From assembly GCA_002503985.1 (NCBI GenBank), contig DASW01000003.1, positions 124,001-188,000 of the forward strand: DNA of 64,000 nucleotides, read 5' to 3'. The translations under genes and the position numbers were made by a program. The notes below the pieces were generated by a model. That model saw only the letters and a list, made by a program, of their open reading frames with translations, had not been told where the DNA came from and did not search any database. The number at the start of each line of letters is the position of its first letter. Position 1 is the stretch's first letter. Shown piece by piece: positions 34,648 through 42,843 of the stretch. This stretch comes from Thermoplasmata archaeon UBA61. GTDB lineage: Archaea > Thermoplasmatota > Thermoplasmata > Lutacidiplasmatales > UBA184.

Positions 34648-34797
34648 CTAGCCCCGCGGGATCGCCTGCGTTTTGAGGGCGGTGAAGCACCCCGAGCAGA
34701 GGTTGTGCATCTTGGGCCAGCCTTCGGCCGGCACTTCGGTGACCCGAGTGATGGGTTTCTGACAGGCGTCACACACCATCTGGCCGTTTCGTAGCAT
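34648..34797 (-). CDS. Small zinc-ribbon protein
   Basis: A 49-residue protein with two knuckles, VCDACQKPI and LCSGCF, spaced about 22 residues apart, enough for one zinc site. The rest is short and polar. The ATG at 34797 is the first to give a compact protein; a CCTATCTG or TTTGTATC element lies about 60-75 nt upstream. The function is unknown; such mini-ribbons are frequent in archaea and many are uncharacterised. Confidence 0.65.
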   Translation of the reverse strand: MLRNGQMVCDACQKPITRVTEVPAEGWPKMHNLCSGCFTALKTQAIPRG

Positions 34798-35074
34798 CGG
34801 TCCCCTCAGCCGCCCGGTCGGCGGTCCGCCGCGCGCCCGAGGCCTGCGGGATACAAAACAGATAGGTTTCTGAAGGGGGCTCGGGTCGGGGCTGACTCCG
34901 GTCCACCGCGCGTGCGGTGCGCACGACATCCTCGAGGAGGCGCGTCGGTCTCAGGGTGCTCGGGGTCACATCTTCTCACTTCCCGGGGAGGCAACCATGC
35001 TTATGCGTTCCCGACAATTCCAGACCCACCACGGCGACCGGCATCCTCCGGTCCGTGGGACGGGGCAGATCTCC

Positions 35075-35407
35075 ATGAAGCTCCCCACCGCACCCTTCTC
35101 GGTCACCGATTGGAGCAAGGTGCCGGCGGTCGAACACCCCGGCGAACAGGGGTCCGCCTTCTGGAGGACGCGGAACGTGGGCCGCGTCCGCGTACGCATG
35201 GTGGAGTACACGCCTGGCTATCTTGCCGATCATTGGTGCAGTCGGGGCCACATCCTCTACGTCATCGAGGGTGAGCTCGAGACGGAGGTGAAGGGTGGGG
35301 AAAAATCCCTCCTGCGCGCCGGAATGAGCTACCAAGTGTCCGATTCTGAGGATCACCCACACCGCTCGTACACGAGAACGGGCGCCAAGCTGTTCATCGT
35401 AGACTGA
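35075..35407 (+). CDS. DHCW-motif cupin protein
   Basis: A 110-residue single-domain cupin. The family's ADHWCSRGHILYVIEGEL element (DHxCxRGH) supplies the first metal-binding cupin motif and the second strand; GMSYQVSDSEDHPHRS gives the second motif with a histidine. The N-terminus MKLPTAPFSVTDWSKVP matches the start of small DHCW cupins, so the ATG at 35075 is preferred to 34997. Cupins of this type bind a metal and a small acid or sugar; the substrate is not known. A TTATGCG element at 35000-35006 may be part of the promoter. Confidence 0.82.
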   Translation: MKLPTAPFSVTDWSKVPAVEHPGEQGSAFWRTRNVGRVRVRMVEYTPGYLADHWCSRGHILYVIEGELETEVKGGEKSLLRAGMSYQVSDSEDHPHRSYTRTGAKLFIVD

Positions 35408-35446
35408 TTCGACGTTCCCTCGTCCCGCAGGACCTCAGGCCACTCC

Positions 35447-36061
35447 CTATCGTCGCGAGCTCCTTCGCCCCTTGGCGGGAGGCGCGAGGAACGGTCGGAA
35501 CTCGGTCGCGAGCAGGCCGTACAGGTCGCGGTCGAACCATCGGGTTCCCTTGCGAGCCGCCTGTCGTTTCCGCCCCTCGGCGGCGAAGCCGAGTTTCCGG
35601 AGCACGTGAGCAGAGGCGGAGTTGAAGGCAAAGACCTCCGCTTCGATCCGATGCAGCTTCAACACTCGGAAGGCGGTCCGAGACAACACCGAGGTCGCCT
35701 CTCCCGCGTAGCCGTTTCCCCGATGGCGTCGTGCGACCCAGTACCCCAGGATCGCGCTCCGTTGAACCCAGTCGAAATCCGAGAGCGCAATTCCCCCGAG
35801 TAACTCCCCGTTCTCTCGATTCTCCATCAGGAGGTGGATCGCTTGGCCCGCCCTCAACATTCTCCGACTTTGGCGAATCCATCGGTTGGCGTTCTGTAGG
35901 GTGTAAGGAAACGGCATCCGGAGCATGGAACGACTTACCGTGGGGTCGTTAAGGAACGCCGCGAGGGCCGGCGCATCCGAAAGTCGAGGAAGACGGAGCA
36001 AGACCCGAGGGCCACGTAGGGGTAGGGGAAAGCCGGGCAGGGCGTGGCCGGGTTTCGCCAT
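35447..36061 (-). CDS. GNAT-family acetyltransferase (RimJ/RimL type)
   Basis: A 204-residue GNAT protein of the RimJ/RimL group that acetylates ribosomal or other N-termini. It has VLLRLPRLSDAPALAAFLND, LGYWVARRHRGNGYAGEAT (the pyrophosphate-binding RxxGxG/A loop) and VFAFNSASAHVLRKLGF. It ends in a basic tail (GRRSSRR). GAGGAGAG lies just before the ATG and a CTTAGAAT element about 25-30 nt upstream. It is unrelated in position to the GNAT pair at 7175-8460 and less similar to them than they are to each other. Confidence 0.86.
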   Translation of the reverse strand: MAKPGHALPGFPLPLRGPRVLLRLPRLSDAPALAAFLNDPTVSRSMLRMPFPYTLQNANRWIRQSRRMLRAGQAIHLLMENRENGELLGGIALSDFDWVQRSAILGYWVARRHRGNGYAGEATSVLSRTAFRVLKLHRIEAEVFAFNSASAHVLRKLGFAAEGRKRQAARKGTRWFDRDLYGLLATEFRPFLAPPAKGRRSSRR

Positions 36062-36173
36062 CTCTCCTCGTAATTGCCGCCGATTCTAAGTCTATCGCAC
36101 GGTCGTCAGGTCCCTACCGCTCGGCGGCCGAATCCACTCCTCCCGGGAGGTGGGGGAGTCTGGCAGCGAGTGT

Positions 36174-37235
36174 CTACGGGGTCGGGAACCCGAGCGCCGC
36201 GAGCAGACGCGGGATCATCACGTCGTATCGAGGGCCCCCGTCCGCGTGGATCCCGTCGAACTCCTCGAGGTCGACGTGCGCTCCCGCGCGCCGGGCGGCG
36301 TGGGCAAAGATGCGCGCGCCGACGTCGAGCGAGTACTCGTCCCGGCTCCCACCGTCGACGTAGATGTAGGCGAGCTTCCGGGCCGCGTCGTGGTAGCGCT
36401 CCTCGGAGACCATGCGCACCGGGTCGAGGGCGAGCCACTTCGCCCAGACCTCCGGTCGGATGGCCCCGGTCTCGAGGTCGAAGGGGAGGTCGAAGCGTCC
36501 GGGCTCCGAGTCGATCGGCGAGTAGCACGAGGCGTACCCCATCACCTCGAGGGCCTGGATCAGCGGCTGGTGAGGCCCGAAACCGCTCACGGGCTCGTGG
36601 AGCAGCTTCTCGAGGAGCTTCTCGGGACCGCCCGCTCGGCGGATCTCGCGGAATGCGATCGGGAAGTCCGGGGGGTAGCAGTACTCGAAGAAGGCATCCC
36701 CGGCATTCGAGCCTGCGGCCCGGAAGACGTCGGGGTGCCGCAGGGCGAGCGCGAGCGAGCCGTATCCGCCGCTCGAGGTCCCTAGCACGGCCGTTGGGCC
36801 CGTTCGGTACCGCTCGCGGACGAACGGAAGGACCTCGTTCAGCACGTAGTCCTCGTACCGACCCGTAGCCGAGGAGTTGAGGTACTGGCTACCGCCGAGC
36901 GTGGTGAGACAGTCCGGCCCTACCATGACCGCTTCGGGCGCGAGCTTGAGCCGGATCAGTCGGTCGAGGCGACCGGGGATGCTATCGCCGAGGTACCGCG
37001 GCCTCTGGTAGTGCATCCAACCGGCGCCGGTGTAGCCGCTGAGCAGGACGAGCAACGGGAGGCCTTCGGAGCGACCGGAGGGGGGGAGGTAGACGGGGAG
37101 GTCGCGTTCCAAGGGGTCCCCCCAGGGATTCCCCTCGAGGACCCGACTCGAGAACCGGTGGTTCTCGATCTTGCCGTGGATCGGGCCCGGAAACACTCGG
37201 TCGCTCTTCGCTTCGGTCGGGACACGCCAGGACAT
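36174..37235 (-). CDS. Alpha/beta-hydrolase esterase (esterase D / PF00756-like)
   Basis: A 353-residue hydrolase. The nucleophile elbow is GTSSGGYGS with Ser at its centre, followed by LALRHPDVFRAAGSNAGD, typical of the putative esterase family. The acid is likely in YVDGGSRDEYSLD and the histidine in FDGIHADGGP. The N-terminal RDLPVYLPPSG...LPLLVLLSGYTG segment gives the oxyanion loop. No signal peptide is seen. It is transcribed away from the IF-2B-like gene from a shared A/T-rich element at 37268-37277. Confidence 0.85.
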   Translation of the reverse strand: MSWRVPTEAKSDRVFPGPIHGKIENHRFSSRVLEGNPWGDPLERDLPVYLPPSGRSEGLPLLVLLSGYTGAGWMHYQRPRYLGDSIPGRLDRLIRLKLAPEAVMVGPDCLTTLGGSQYLNSSATGRYEDYVLNEVLPFVRERYRTGPTAVLGTSSGGYGSLALALRHPDVFRAAGSNAGDAFFEYCYPPDFPIAFREIRRAGGPEKLLEKLLHEPVSGFGPHQPLIQALEVMGYASCYSPIDSEPGRFDLPFDLETGAIRPEVWAKWLALDPVRMVSEERYHDAARKLAYIYVDGGSRDEYSLDVGARIFAHAARRAGAHVDLEEFDGIHADGGPRYDVMIPRLLAALGFPTP

Positions 37236-37267
37236 CGTGGACCTCGCCGGCGGGAAGGCTCGTCGGG

Positions 37268-37277
37268 TTCAATACAC
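37268..37277. promoter_or_regulatory. Shared A/T-rich core element between two divergent genes
   Basis: TTCAATACAC lies 33 nt from the esterase ATG (37235) and 25 nt from the IF-2B-like ATG (37302). Both start codons are at leaderless spacing, and no second A/T-rich element is visible in the 66-bp gap. Confidence 0.4.
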
Positions 37278-37301
37278 CGGGGGTCGTCGCGGATGTCGGC
37301 C

Positions 37302-38177
37302 ATGGCAAGGAATCGGTCGCCCCGACCACCCGATGCGAGCGACGACGTGTCGGCGGCGTTCGCGCGGATACGAGCCGACCGAAGCCACGGCGCGCGCTCG
37401 CTCGCCGCCGACGCGCTCAGAACCCTCTCGCGGCTCCTGGACGACTGGGCCGACCGGCCGCCGGCCGACCTCCGCCCGGCGGCCCGGCGGGTTGCACGGG
37501 CCCTCGAGGAAGCTCAGCCCGCCATGGGCCCGTTCCTGCGTTGGGCGGAGGATTGGCGCCGGATCGCAAGAGCGAGCGCTCGAGCGGACATGCTCGGGAT
37601 GGCCCGAGCTTGGGGGCGCCGCGAGAGGAGGCGGATGCGAGACGAGACCCCCCGCCTGTTGCGGACGAGCCGACGACGGTTCCCGAGGTTCGCCCGACAT
37701 GTCGTCACGCTCAGCCGGAGCCAAACGGTCCTGCTCGCGCTCTCTGCCCTCCCGCGTCCGCATCGTCCGGAGCGGGTCGCGGTTCTCGAAAGCCTCCCCG
37801 GGGCGGAAGGTCGGCTCTTCGCCCAAGACCTCCGCCGGGCGGGCCTGTCGGCTCGCGTGGTACCCGACCGTACCGGACCCACGCTCGTGGAAGCCGCCGA
37901 CCTCGTGATTATCGGGGCGGACGCGGTGTTCTCCGACGGGTCTGTCGCCCACAAGGTCGGGACGAGAAGCCTCGCCAGAACGGCTGCCGGATGCGGGGTC
38001 CCGGTCGTTGTGATCGCGGGTCGTTCGAAGTTCACCGGCCGGCTGCCGCCTCGCCGTCGGCTTCCCGCGTTGTTCGACCGGACCCCGTCACGGTACATCT
38101 CCGAGTTCTGGACCGACGGCGGCGTCCTTTTCGGAGGAGCGCGACGTCGGCCCCAAGCCCACCGTCCTCCTCTTTAG
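37302..38177 (+). CDS. IF-2B alpha/beta/delta-like protein
   Basis: A 291-residue protein of the family that includes eIF2B regulatory subunits, methylthioribose-1-phosphate isomerase and archaeal ribose-1,5-bisphosphate isomerase. The C-terminal Rossmann-like half has the family core IIGADAVFSDGSVAHKVGT and GCGVPVVVIAGRSKF, while the helical N-terminal half is divergent and Arg-rich. The usual Asn in the NKIGT motif is His here, so isomerase activity is doubtful. The start at 37302 is preferred by spacing from the shared element; 37293 is in frame too. Function unresolved. Confidence 0.75.
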   Translation: MARNRSPRPPDASDDVSAAFARIRADRSHGARSLAADALRTLSRLLDDWADRPPADLRPAARRVARALEEAQPAMGPFLRWAEDWRRIARASARADMLGMARAWGRRERRRMRDETPRLLRTSRRRFPRFARHVVTLSRSQTVLLALSALPRPHRPERVAVLESLPGAEGRLFAQDLRRAGLSARVVPDRTGPTLVEAADLVIIGADAVFSDGSVAHKVGTRSLARTAAGCGVPVVVIAGRSKFTGRLPPRRRLPALFDRTPSRYISEFWTDGGVLFGGARRRPQAHRPPL

Positions 38178-38217
38178 GGGGCCGACCATCGGCGCCATCG
38201 CCTTCGAGGAGATCTCG

Positions 38218-38574
38218 ATGTCCAGCGAGCCGGGACCGATGGAGAAGCTAAAGGCAACTGCGTTCCGCAAGGACCGACTGCTTCGGGAAGGGACGTGGGT
38301 CGTGGCCTTCCTGGCCGACTGGTGCCCGTTCTGTCGGCGGTTCCTGCCCCCATTCTCGGCGCTGAGCGGTGAGAAAGGGTTCCGCACGGCCATCGGGGAC
38401 GTCACGTCGGAAGAGAGCCCCCTCTGGGAGGATTTCCAGATCGAGGTCGTCCCGACGCTCGTCGTGTTCCGGGAGGGGCGCCCCGTGTTCCGAGCGGACG
38501 GCGTCCTTGGCTCCGGCCTTCCTCCCGAGGTCCTCGAGAAGGCCCGCGTAGCGGCGGTCACGGCGAAGACCTAG
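38218..38574 (+). CDS. Thioredoxin-like protein
   Basis: A 118-residue thioredoxin fold with the redox site WCPFCRR in LADWCPFCRRFLPPF and the cis-proline in EVVPTLVVFREG. CPFC is unlike the classical CGPC, so the redox potential or partner may differ. No signal peptide, so cytosolic. A CTTTAG element at 38172-38177 precedes it. Reduces disulfides or supplies electrons to an oxidoreductase; the partner is not evident. Confidence 0.9.
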   Translation: MSSEPGPMEKLKATAFRKDRLLREGTWVVAFLADWCPFCRRFLPPFSALSGEKGFRTAIGDVTSEESPLWEDFQIEVVPTLVVFREGRPVFRADGVLGSGLPPEVLEKARVAAVTAKT

Positions 38575-38666
38575 GCGCGGGGCGGCCGTCCCCAGCGTCC
38601 GCAACCCACCCGGGACCTCCCGGAGCGCCCGGTTAGGCTCTTAAGGGGCTCCGATTCCGTTCTCTC

Positions 38667-39497
38667 GTGACCGCAGCCTCCTCCCAGCATCCGAACTCGA
38701 GACCCGTCGCTCTCATCACCGGCGGCGGGACCGGGATCGGACGTGCCATCGGCGTCGCGCTCGCCGACGATGGGTTCAACCTCGCGATCGCGAGCCGTTC
38801 CGCCGAACATCTCTCCTCGGGCGCCGGCGAGCTTCGGGGCCACGGCGCGCGGGTCGTCGAGGTCCCCACCGATGTGCGGGTCCCGGAACAGGTCGAACAC
38901 CTCATGTCCGTGGTCCGTGAGGAGTACGGGCGCCTCGATGTCCTCGTGAACAACGCCGCGGGCAATTTCGTCGCCCCGGCCGAGAAGATCACGGCGAACG
39001 GGTGGAGGGCGGTGATCGGGGTCGTCCTGGACGGGACGTTCTTCTGCTCGAAAGCGGCCCTGCCGCTCCTTCAGCGTTCTCCGACCCCGGCGATCGTGAA
39101 CATCATCGCCTCTTACGGAGGATTGGCCGGCCCCGGCACCGCGCACTCGGCCTCGGCGAAGGCCGGTGTGCTGGCCCTCACCCGCACCCTCGCGGTGGAG
39201 TGGGCTCGCTACGGGATCCGGGTCAACGCGGTCGCCCCGGGCCCGGTGCACACCGATGCGGCCGACGAACGCCTCTGGGTATCCGAGGCCATCGAGAAGT
39301 CCGTGACGAACGCGGTCCCGCTCGGACGGTTCGGGACTCCCCAAGAGGTCGCCGAGGCGGTCCGATTCCTCGCGAGCCCCCGCGCGAGCTACATCACGGG
39401 GCAGGTTCTCGCCGTGGACGGCGGTCAGTGGCTGGGGAACGCGGTCGTGGACCCCCGGGCACCGTTCTTCGGGGGGATCGAGCGGCCGACTCGATAA
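38667..39497 (+). CDS. SDR oxidoreductase, 2,4-dienoyl-CoA-reductase-like
   Basis: A 276-residue short-chain dehydrogenase. The cofactor loop is ITGGGTGIGRAIG, NNAAGNF marks the middle strand and AVAPGPVHT lies after the catalytic part. The usual YxxxK is replaced by HSASAKAG, with the lysine kept; this Ser-x-x-x-Lys form and the ...SASAKAGVxALT...LAVEWxxYGIRVN run are typical of mitochondrial/peroxisomal 2,4-dienoyl-CoA reductases rather than ordinary SDRs. It would reduce dienoyl- or enoyl-CoA with NADPH in unsaturated fatty-acid breakdown. The GTG start has TTAAGG 21-26 nt upstream, so a leaderless transcript is likely. Confidence 0.85.
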   Translation: MTAASSQHPNSRPVALITGGGTGIGRAIGVALADDGFNLAIASRSAEHLSSGAGELRGHGARVVEVPTDVRVPEQVEHLMSVVREEYGRLDVLVNNAAGNFVAPAEKITANGWRAVIGVVLDGTFFCSKAALPLLQRSPTPAIVNIIASYGGLAGPGTAHSASAKAGVLALTRTLAVEWARYGIRVNAVAPGPVHTDAADERLWVSEAIEKSVTNAVPLGRFGTPQEVAEAVRFLASPRASYITGQVLAVDGGQWLGNAVVDPRAPFFGGIERPTR

Positions 39498-39504
39498 GCC
39501 GGAC

Positions 39505-39981
39505 CTACTTTCCGCTGAGCGGAGCGGCCTTCTCGAGGATCTCTCTAAGGAACCACTCCATCTTCTCGTGGGTCTGCAGGAACCGAGTGAACAGGTCCGC
39601 GGTTCCGGGGTCTCCCCGCCCATCCGCGACCTCGATGCCTTTCTTGAGGCCGTCGATCACGCGCCGGTGAGAGGTGACGAGGTGTTCGACCATCTCTCGT
39701 GGGTTCGAGGGGAGCTTTTCCTCGACCACGAGGTTCGAGGCCTGGCGCAGCGCCTCCAGGGTGTAGTCCGCGGGGGCGCCGAGGATCCTCTGGCGCTCCG
39801 CGAGCTCGTCGATCATCTCGAAGACCTGCGTCGCGTGCGCGTCGAACAAGAGGTGGAGGTCGTGGAACGACGGGCCCGAGACGTTCCAATGGTACCCTTT
39901 GTACTGGAGATACAGCTGTACGGCGTTCGCCTGCTCTCGTCGGAGGGCCTCAATTAGCGGCGAGCTCTCTTTTCGGTCCAT
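39505..39981 (-). CDS. dps: Dps-like DNA-binding ferritin
   Basis: A 158-residue Dps/Dpr-type miniferritin that stores iron and protects DNA from peroxide. The ferroxidase-site helix reads YKGYHWNVSGPSFHDLHLLFDAH, with the typical His/Asp/Glu ligands at dimer interfaces, followed by DELAERQRILG. The core length is normal and there is no long N-terminal DNA-binding tail. The gene converges with the SDR gene (7-nt gap). The 250 bp upstream hold its promoter and a doubtful short frame on the other strand. Confidence 0.92.
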   Translation of the reverse strand: MDRKESSPLIEALRREQANAVQLYLQYKGYHWNVSGPSFHDLHLLFDAHATQVFEMIDELAERQRILGAPADYTLEALRQASNLVVEEKLPSNPREMVEHLVTSHRRVIDGLKKGIEVADGRGDPGTADLFTRFLQTHEKMEWFLREILEKAAPLSGK

Positions 39982-39995
39982 GGTTCCTTCAATCA

Positions 39996-40211
39996 GTGGC
40001 TTCCCTTGAGCTCATCGCCGACTCTCCGCCGGCTTCCCACCGCGCCTTCGAGAACGCCTTCCATGTCGATGGGAACGACCCGAAGGCCGGGACGCAGGCC
40101 ACCTTCCGAGTCGAACGAGGGCCCTCGAACGGACCGTTCCGAACGGGTTCCGAGTACCGACTCAGCGAGCTCGACCCCGTCACCACCCTGCTGGCCCGCG
40201 AATTCCCCTGA
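39996..40211 (+). CDS. Doubtful small protein
   Basis: A GTG-initiated frame of 71 codons in the 250-bp gap between two minus-strand genes. GC-rich third positions and a normal amino-acid mix would fit a real gene, but there is no clear TATA or ribosome site and the product is not recognised. The remainder of the gap shows nothing else. Listed so the stretch is not left undescribed. Confidence 0.25.
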   Translation: MASLELIADSPPASHRAFENAFHVDGNDPKAGTQATFRVERGPSNGPFRTGSEYRLSELDPVTTLLAREFP

Positions 40212-40231
40212 ACCGGCTGGGCGCCCCCGAA

Positions 40232-41059
40232 CTAGGTGCTCGGAACGTTCCGCTCAACGAGGAATCCCTGAACCGTGGCGATGAACAGGTCCGGGTCGCT
40301 CAGGTGCGGCACATGACCGACCCCCGGAAGCGTACGAACCGTGGCGTTCCGTAGTCGTTCGCCGAGGAGGTCCGTGATGCGGTGCAGGAAGGGGGGGCTT
40401 CGCTCCCCGGTCGTCAAGAGCACCGGGATGAGGAGCTCGGAGAGAACGGCCGGGTCGGGTTGGGTCGCCTCGGGGTCGTCCAGTTCCTCGGCCCATCGTA
40501 CCATGTAGCCGAGGACGCTCTGACGCACCTCGGACCGAAGACGGTCCCAGGTCCCACCGTCCGACGATAACGCGTCCGCGATCTCGCGCGCGGCCGCCTC
40601 GATCTTTCCAGCGCGCACGAGGGACTGTATCGCCTTCGTTTCGGCCGAAAGTCGGTCGGCCTCGGGAGCGGTCGCCGGGTCCTCCTCAAGAAGGCGAACG
40701 AACGGTGGCTCGTGGAGATAGAGGCTCCGGACCATCTCCGGTCGGTCGGCGGCCAGGCGAAGGGCGATGGCGGCGCCGTAGGAGTGGGCGATCACGTGAA
40801 CGGGGAAGAGGTCGATCGTGTCGAGGAGCTCGGCGAGGTCGGTCGCGTCGTCGTGGACCGGTCGGAGGCGGACCGGGCCGGTGCTTTCCCCATGGCCCCG
40901 CCGGTCGTACGCGAGGGTCCGAAGCGATGGGGCGAGCCCTACCCGGACCTGGTCCCAGCTCCGCCCGTCGGCGAGCGACCCGTGGATCATGACGGTCGGG
41001 TCGCCTCTCCCCGAGATCTCGTAGCGGATCGAGGCGCTCGAGAGGGTTGCGATGGGCAT
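40232..41059 (-). CDS. Alpha/beta-fold hydrolase
   Basis: A 275-residue hydrolase of the single-domain alpha/beta type. The oxyanion region is VMIHGSLADGRSWDQV, the nucleophile elbow is VIAHSYGAAIAL (HSYGAA, Ser), the acid is probably in LLTTGERSPPFL and the histidine is in LPGVGHVPHLSDPDLF. A cap domain lies between about residues 130 and 195. It resembles haloperoxidase-like, lactonase or ester hydrolases; the substrate cannot be told. No close operon partner. Confidence 0.88.
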   Translation of the reverse strand: MPIATLSSASIRYEISGRGDPTVMIHGSLADGRSWDQVRVGLAPSLRTLAYDRRGHGESTGPVRLRPVHDDATDLAELLDTIDLFPVHVIAHSYGAAIALRLAADRPEMVRSLYLHEPPFVRLLEEDPATAPEADRLSAETKAIQSLVRAGKIEAAAREIADALSSDGGTWDRLRSEVRQSVLGYMVRWAEELDDPEATQPDPAVLSELLIPVLLTTGERSPPFLHRITDLLGERLRNATVRTLPGVGHVPHLSDPDLFIATVQGFLVERNVPST

Positions 41060-41212
41060 CGGTCTCCGTGACCGCCCCGGGATGCCCTCAGAGGCACAGG
41101 GGCGACCCGAGACGACCCGCGGCCGAGGTCATAGCCTCCGCGGTCGGAAGGACGCCATCCTGACGCTAACGGTCTTGTAGGGGATGGGCCGTCCCAAGCG
41201 GCGAGGTCCACC

Positions 41213-41518
41213 GTGAGCCACATTTTCCAACGCCCGCTCTGCGAGATGGGACGGGCGTACGACTTCGCCTTCCGGCCCATCGTAGGCGACCCCGAGACCG
41301 AGGACGGTGGAGGGTGCGACGACCGACCCCGCCCGGTGGAGCTCTATTCCGCCGAGGCGGACCGGACTCGGGCCGATGCCACCTGGCAGGCGTTTTCCGT
41401 CTGCCCCGAGCACGAGACCCAGCTCCGTCGGTACGATGAGCGGCTTCGGCTCCGCGGGGCCTCTCCCCGCTTCCGCTCGGCTCCGAAAGTACCGAACCCG
41501 TCCGGCCGCGGACGATAA
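41213..41518 (+). CDS. Hypothetical small protein with Cys/His cluster
   Basis: A 101-residue protein beginning at GTG. It has C10, a central acidic stretch with a cysteine (GGGCDDRP) and VCPEHETQLRRYDERL, where Cys and His could bind a metal. Third-codon GC richness suggests coding. There is no recognisable promoter in the 150 bp before it and the product matches no family known to me. It ends 24 nt before the aldo-keto reductase start, over that gene's TATA-like element. Confidence 0.45.
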   Translation: MSHIFQRPLCEMGRAYDFAFRPIVGDPETEDGGGCDDRPRPVELYSAEADRTRADATWQAFSVCPEHETQLRRYDERLRLRGASPRFRSAPKVPNPSGRGR

Positions 41519-41542
41519 ACGTCCGCGCCCCTCTGCCGTCCC

Positions 41543-42394
41543 ATGCCCCTTCCGAACGGCACCACGATCGCCTCTCGCGTTCGACTCAATCAGGGACCCG
41601 AGATCCCATGGCTCGGTCTCGGCGTCTTCCAGACGGAGCCGGGCCCGGTCACTCGGGACGCCGTGACGTTCGCCCTCGAGGCCGGGTATCGCGCCGTCGA
41701 CACGGCCGCCATGTACCGCAACGAGGCGGATGTGGGGGAGGCGGTCCGTGCGAGCGGCCTCGCTCGGGACGACGTGTTCATCACCACGAAGCTCTGGCAC
41801 ACCGACCACGGCTACGAGCCCGCCCTGAAGGCCGGACGGGCGAGCGCGGAGCGCCTCGGGCTAGGTCCCATCGACCTGTACCTCATCCACTGGCCCCGCG
41901 CGAACTCCCCGCAGGAGCGCCTCGACTCGTGGAAGGCCCTCGTCGAGCTCCAGCGGGAGGGCGTCTGTCGCGCGGTCGGGGTCAGCAACTACACCGTCCG
42001 TCACCTCGAGGAGCTGCTGGCCCACTCCGACGTCGTTCCCGCCGTCAACCAGGTCGAGTTCCACCCGTTCGTCTTCGACCCGGAGCTGCTCCGCTTCTGC
42101 GAGGCGCACGGGATCCGTCTCGAGGCCTGGGCGCCGCTCACGCGGGCCCGGCGGTTCGATGACCCTACGATCCTCACGGTCGCCGCGGCGCACCACCGCA
42201 CGCCCGCCCAGGTGCTCCTCCGCTGGGGGCTCGAGCACGGGATCCTCGAGATCCCCAAGTCGATCCACCGCGAGCGGATCCGGGAGAACGCGCAGGTCTT
42301 CGACTTCTCCCTCTCCGCGAGCGAGGTCGCCGCTCTGGACGCGCTGGCCGGAGGCCCACGGGTCGGCATGTGGAACCCGGCCGACATTCCGTGA
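41543..42394 (+). CDS. Aldo/keto reductase
   Basis: A 283-residue NADPH-dependent oxidoreductase with the (beta/alpha)8 fold. The catalytic tetrad is in DTAAMYRNE (Asp, Tyr), TTKLWH (Lys) and LIHWP (His); GVSNYTVRHLEELL and the C-terminal IPKSIHRERIRENAQVFDF segment bind the cofactor phosphate. It belongs to the group reducing 2,5-diketogluconate-like and other carbonyls (AKR5-type); the substrate is open. A GATAAAC element at 41514-41520 gives leaderless spacing to the ATG. Confidence 0.93.
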   Translation: MPLPNGTTIASRVRLNQGPEIPWLGLGVFQTEPGPVTRDAVTFALEAGYRAVDTAAMYRNEADVGEAVRASGLARDDVFITTKLWHTDHGYEPALKAGRASAERLGLGPIDLYLIHWPRANSPQERLDSWKALVELQREGVCRAVGVSNYTVRHLEELLAHSDVVPAVNQVEFHPFVFDPELLRFCEAHGIRLEAWAPLTRARRFDDPTILTVAAAHHRTPAQVLLRWGLEHGILEIPKSIHRERIRENAQVFDFSLSASEVAALDALAGGPRVGMWNPADIP

Positions 42395-42461
42395 CCCGGA
42401 GCCGCGTCGCAGCCTAGCACGACCGCCTGCCGGTGGGCGGGGTTTCTCTTCACGAAACGAC

Positions 42462-42471
42462 TTAATATATT
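42462..42471 (+). promoter_or_regulatory. TATA box of the ferredoxin gene
   Basis: TTAATATATT is the strongest TATA-like element in the window, 28-37 nt before the ATG at 42499, with no ribosome site. It predicts a highly expressed, essentially leaderless gene. Confidence 0.7.
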
Positions 42472-42498
42472 CCGCGTCGGTGCGAGGCCAGGAAGTCC

Positions 42499-42777
42499 AT
42501 GGTCAGTGTCGAGGTTGCCCATGAAAAGTGTACCGGCTGCACCCACTGCCGGGATGTCTGTCCCGTGACCGTTTTCGAGATGCAGCCGCGCGAGAACTGG
42601 CCGAACGTCGTCGACGACCCCGCGGTCGCGGCGAAGTTCCAGTTCCGGGCGGAGAAGTCCGCCGTCATCCACGGCCCGGACTGCATCATGTGCGAGGCGT
42701 GCCTCTTCGAGTGCGAAGGGGAATGCATCACGATCGTCGACGACGAAGGTACGACCCACCAGTCGACCTACAAGTAA
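42499..42777 (+). CDS. Small ferredoxin with two [4Fe-4S] motifs
   Basis: A 92-residue cytosolic ferredoxin. The motifs are CTGCTHCRDVCP at residues 11-22 and CIMCEACLFECEGEC near residue 62. The ~37 residues between them (MQPRENWPNVVDDPAVAAKF) are longer than in bacterial 2[4Fe-4S] ferredoxins and may form an extra helix. It could take electrons from KorAB (52042-54703) and hand them to the NuoI-like subunit; this is inference. Strong TATA, single-gene transcript. Confidence 0.92.
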   Translation: MVSVEVAHEKCTGCTHCRDVCPVTVFEMQPRENWPNVVDDPAVAAKFQFRAEKSAVIHGPDCIMCEACLFECEGECITIVDDEGTTHQSTYK

Positions 42778-42843
42778 CGTCCGGACCGTTCGGACCCGCG
42801 AGGGTCCCTTCCGGGACGCGCGGCCGCTCCGGCGGCGGTGAGC

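Noticed and set aside
36139..36150. CCTCCCGGGAGG palindrome between the esterase and GNAT genes as an operator
   Set aside because: Perfect but far from any TATA element and inside very GC-rich DNA where short palindromes are expected by chance.
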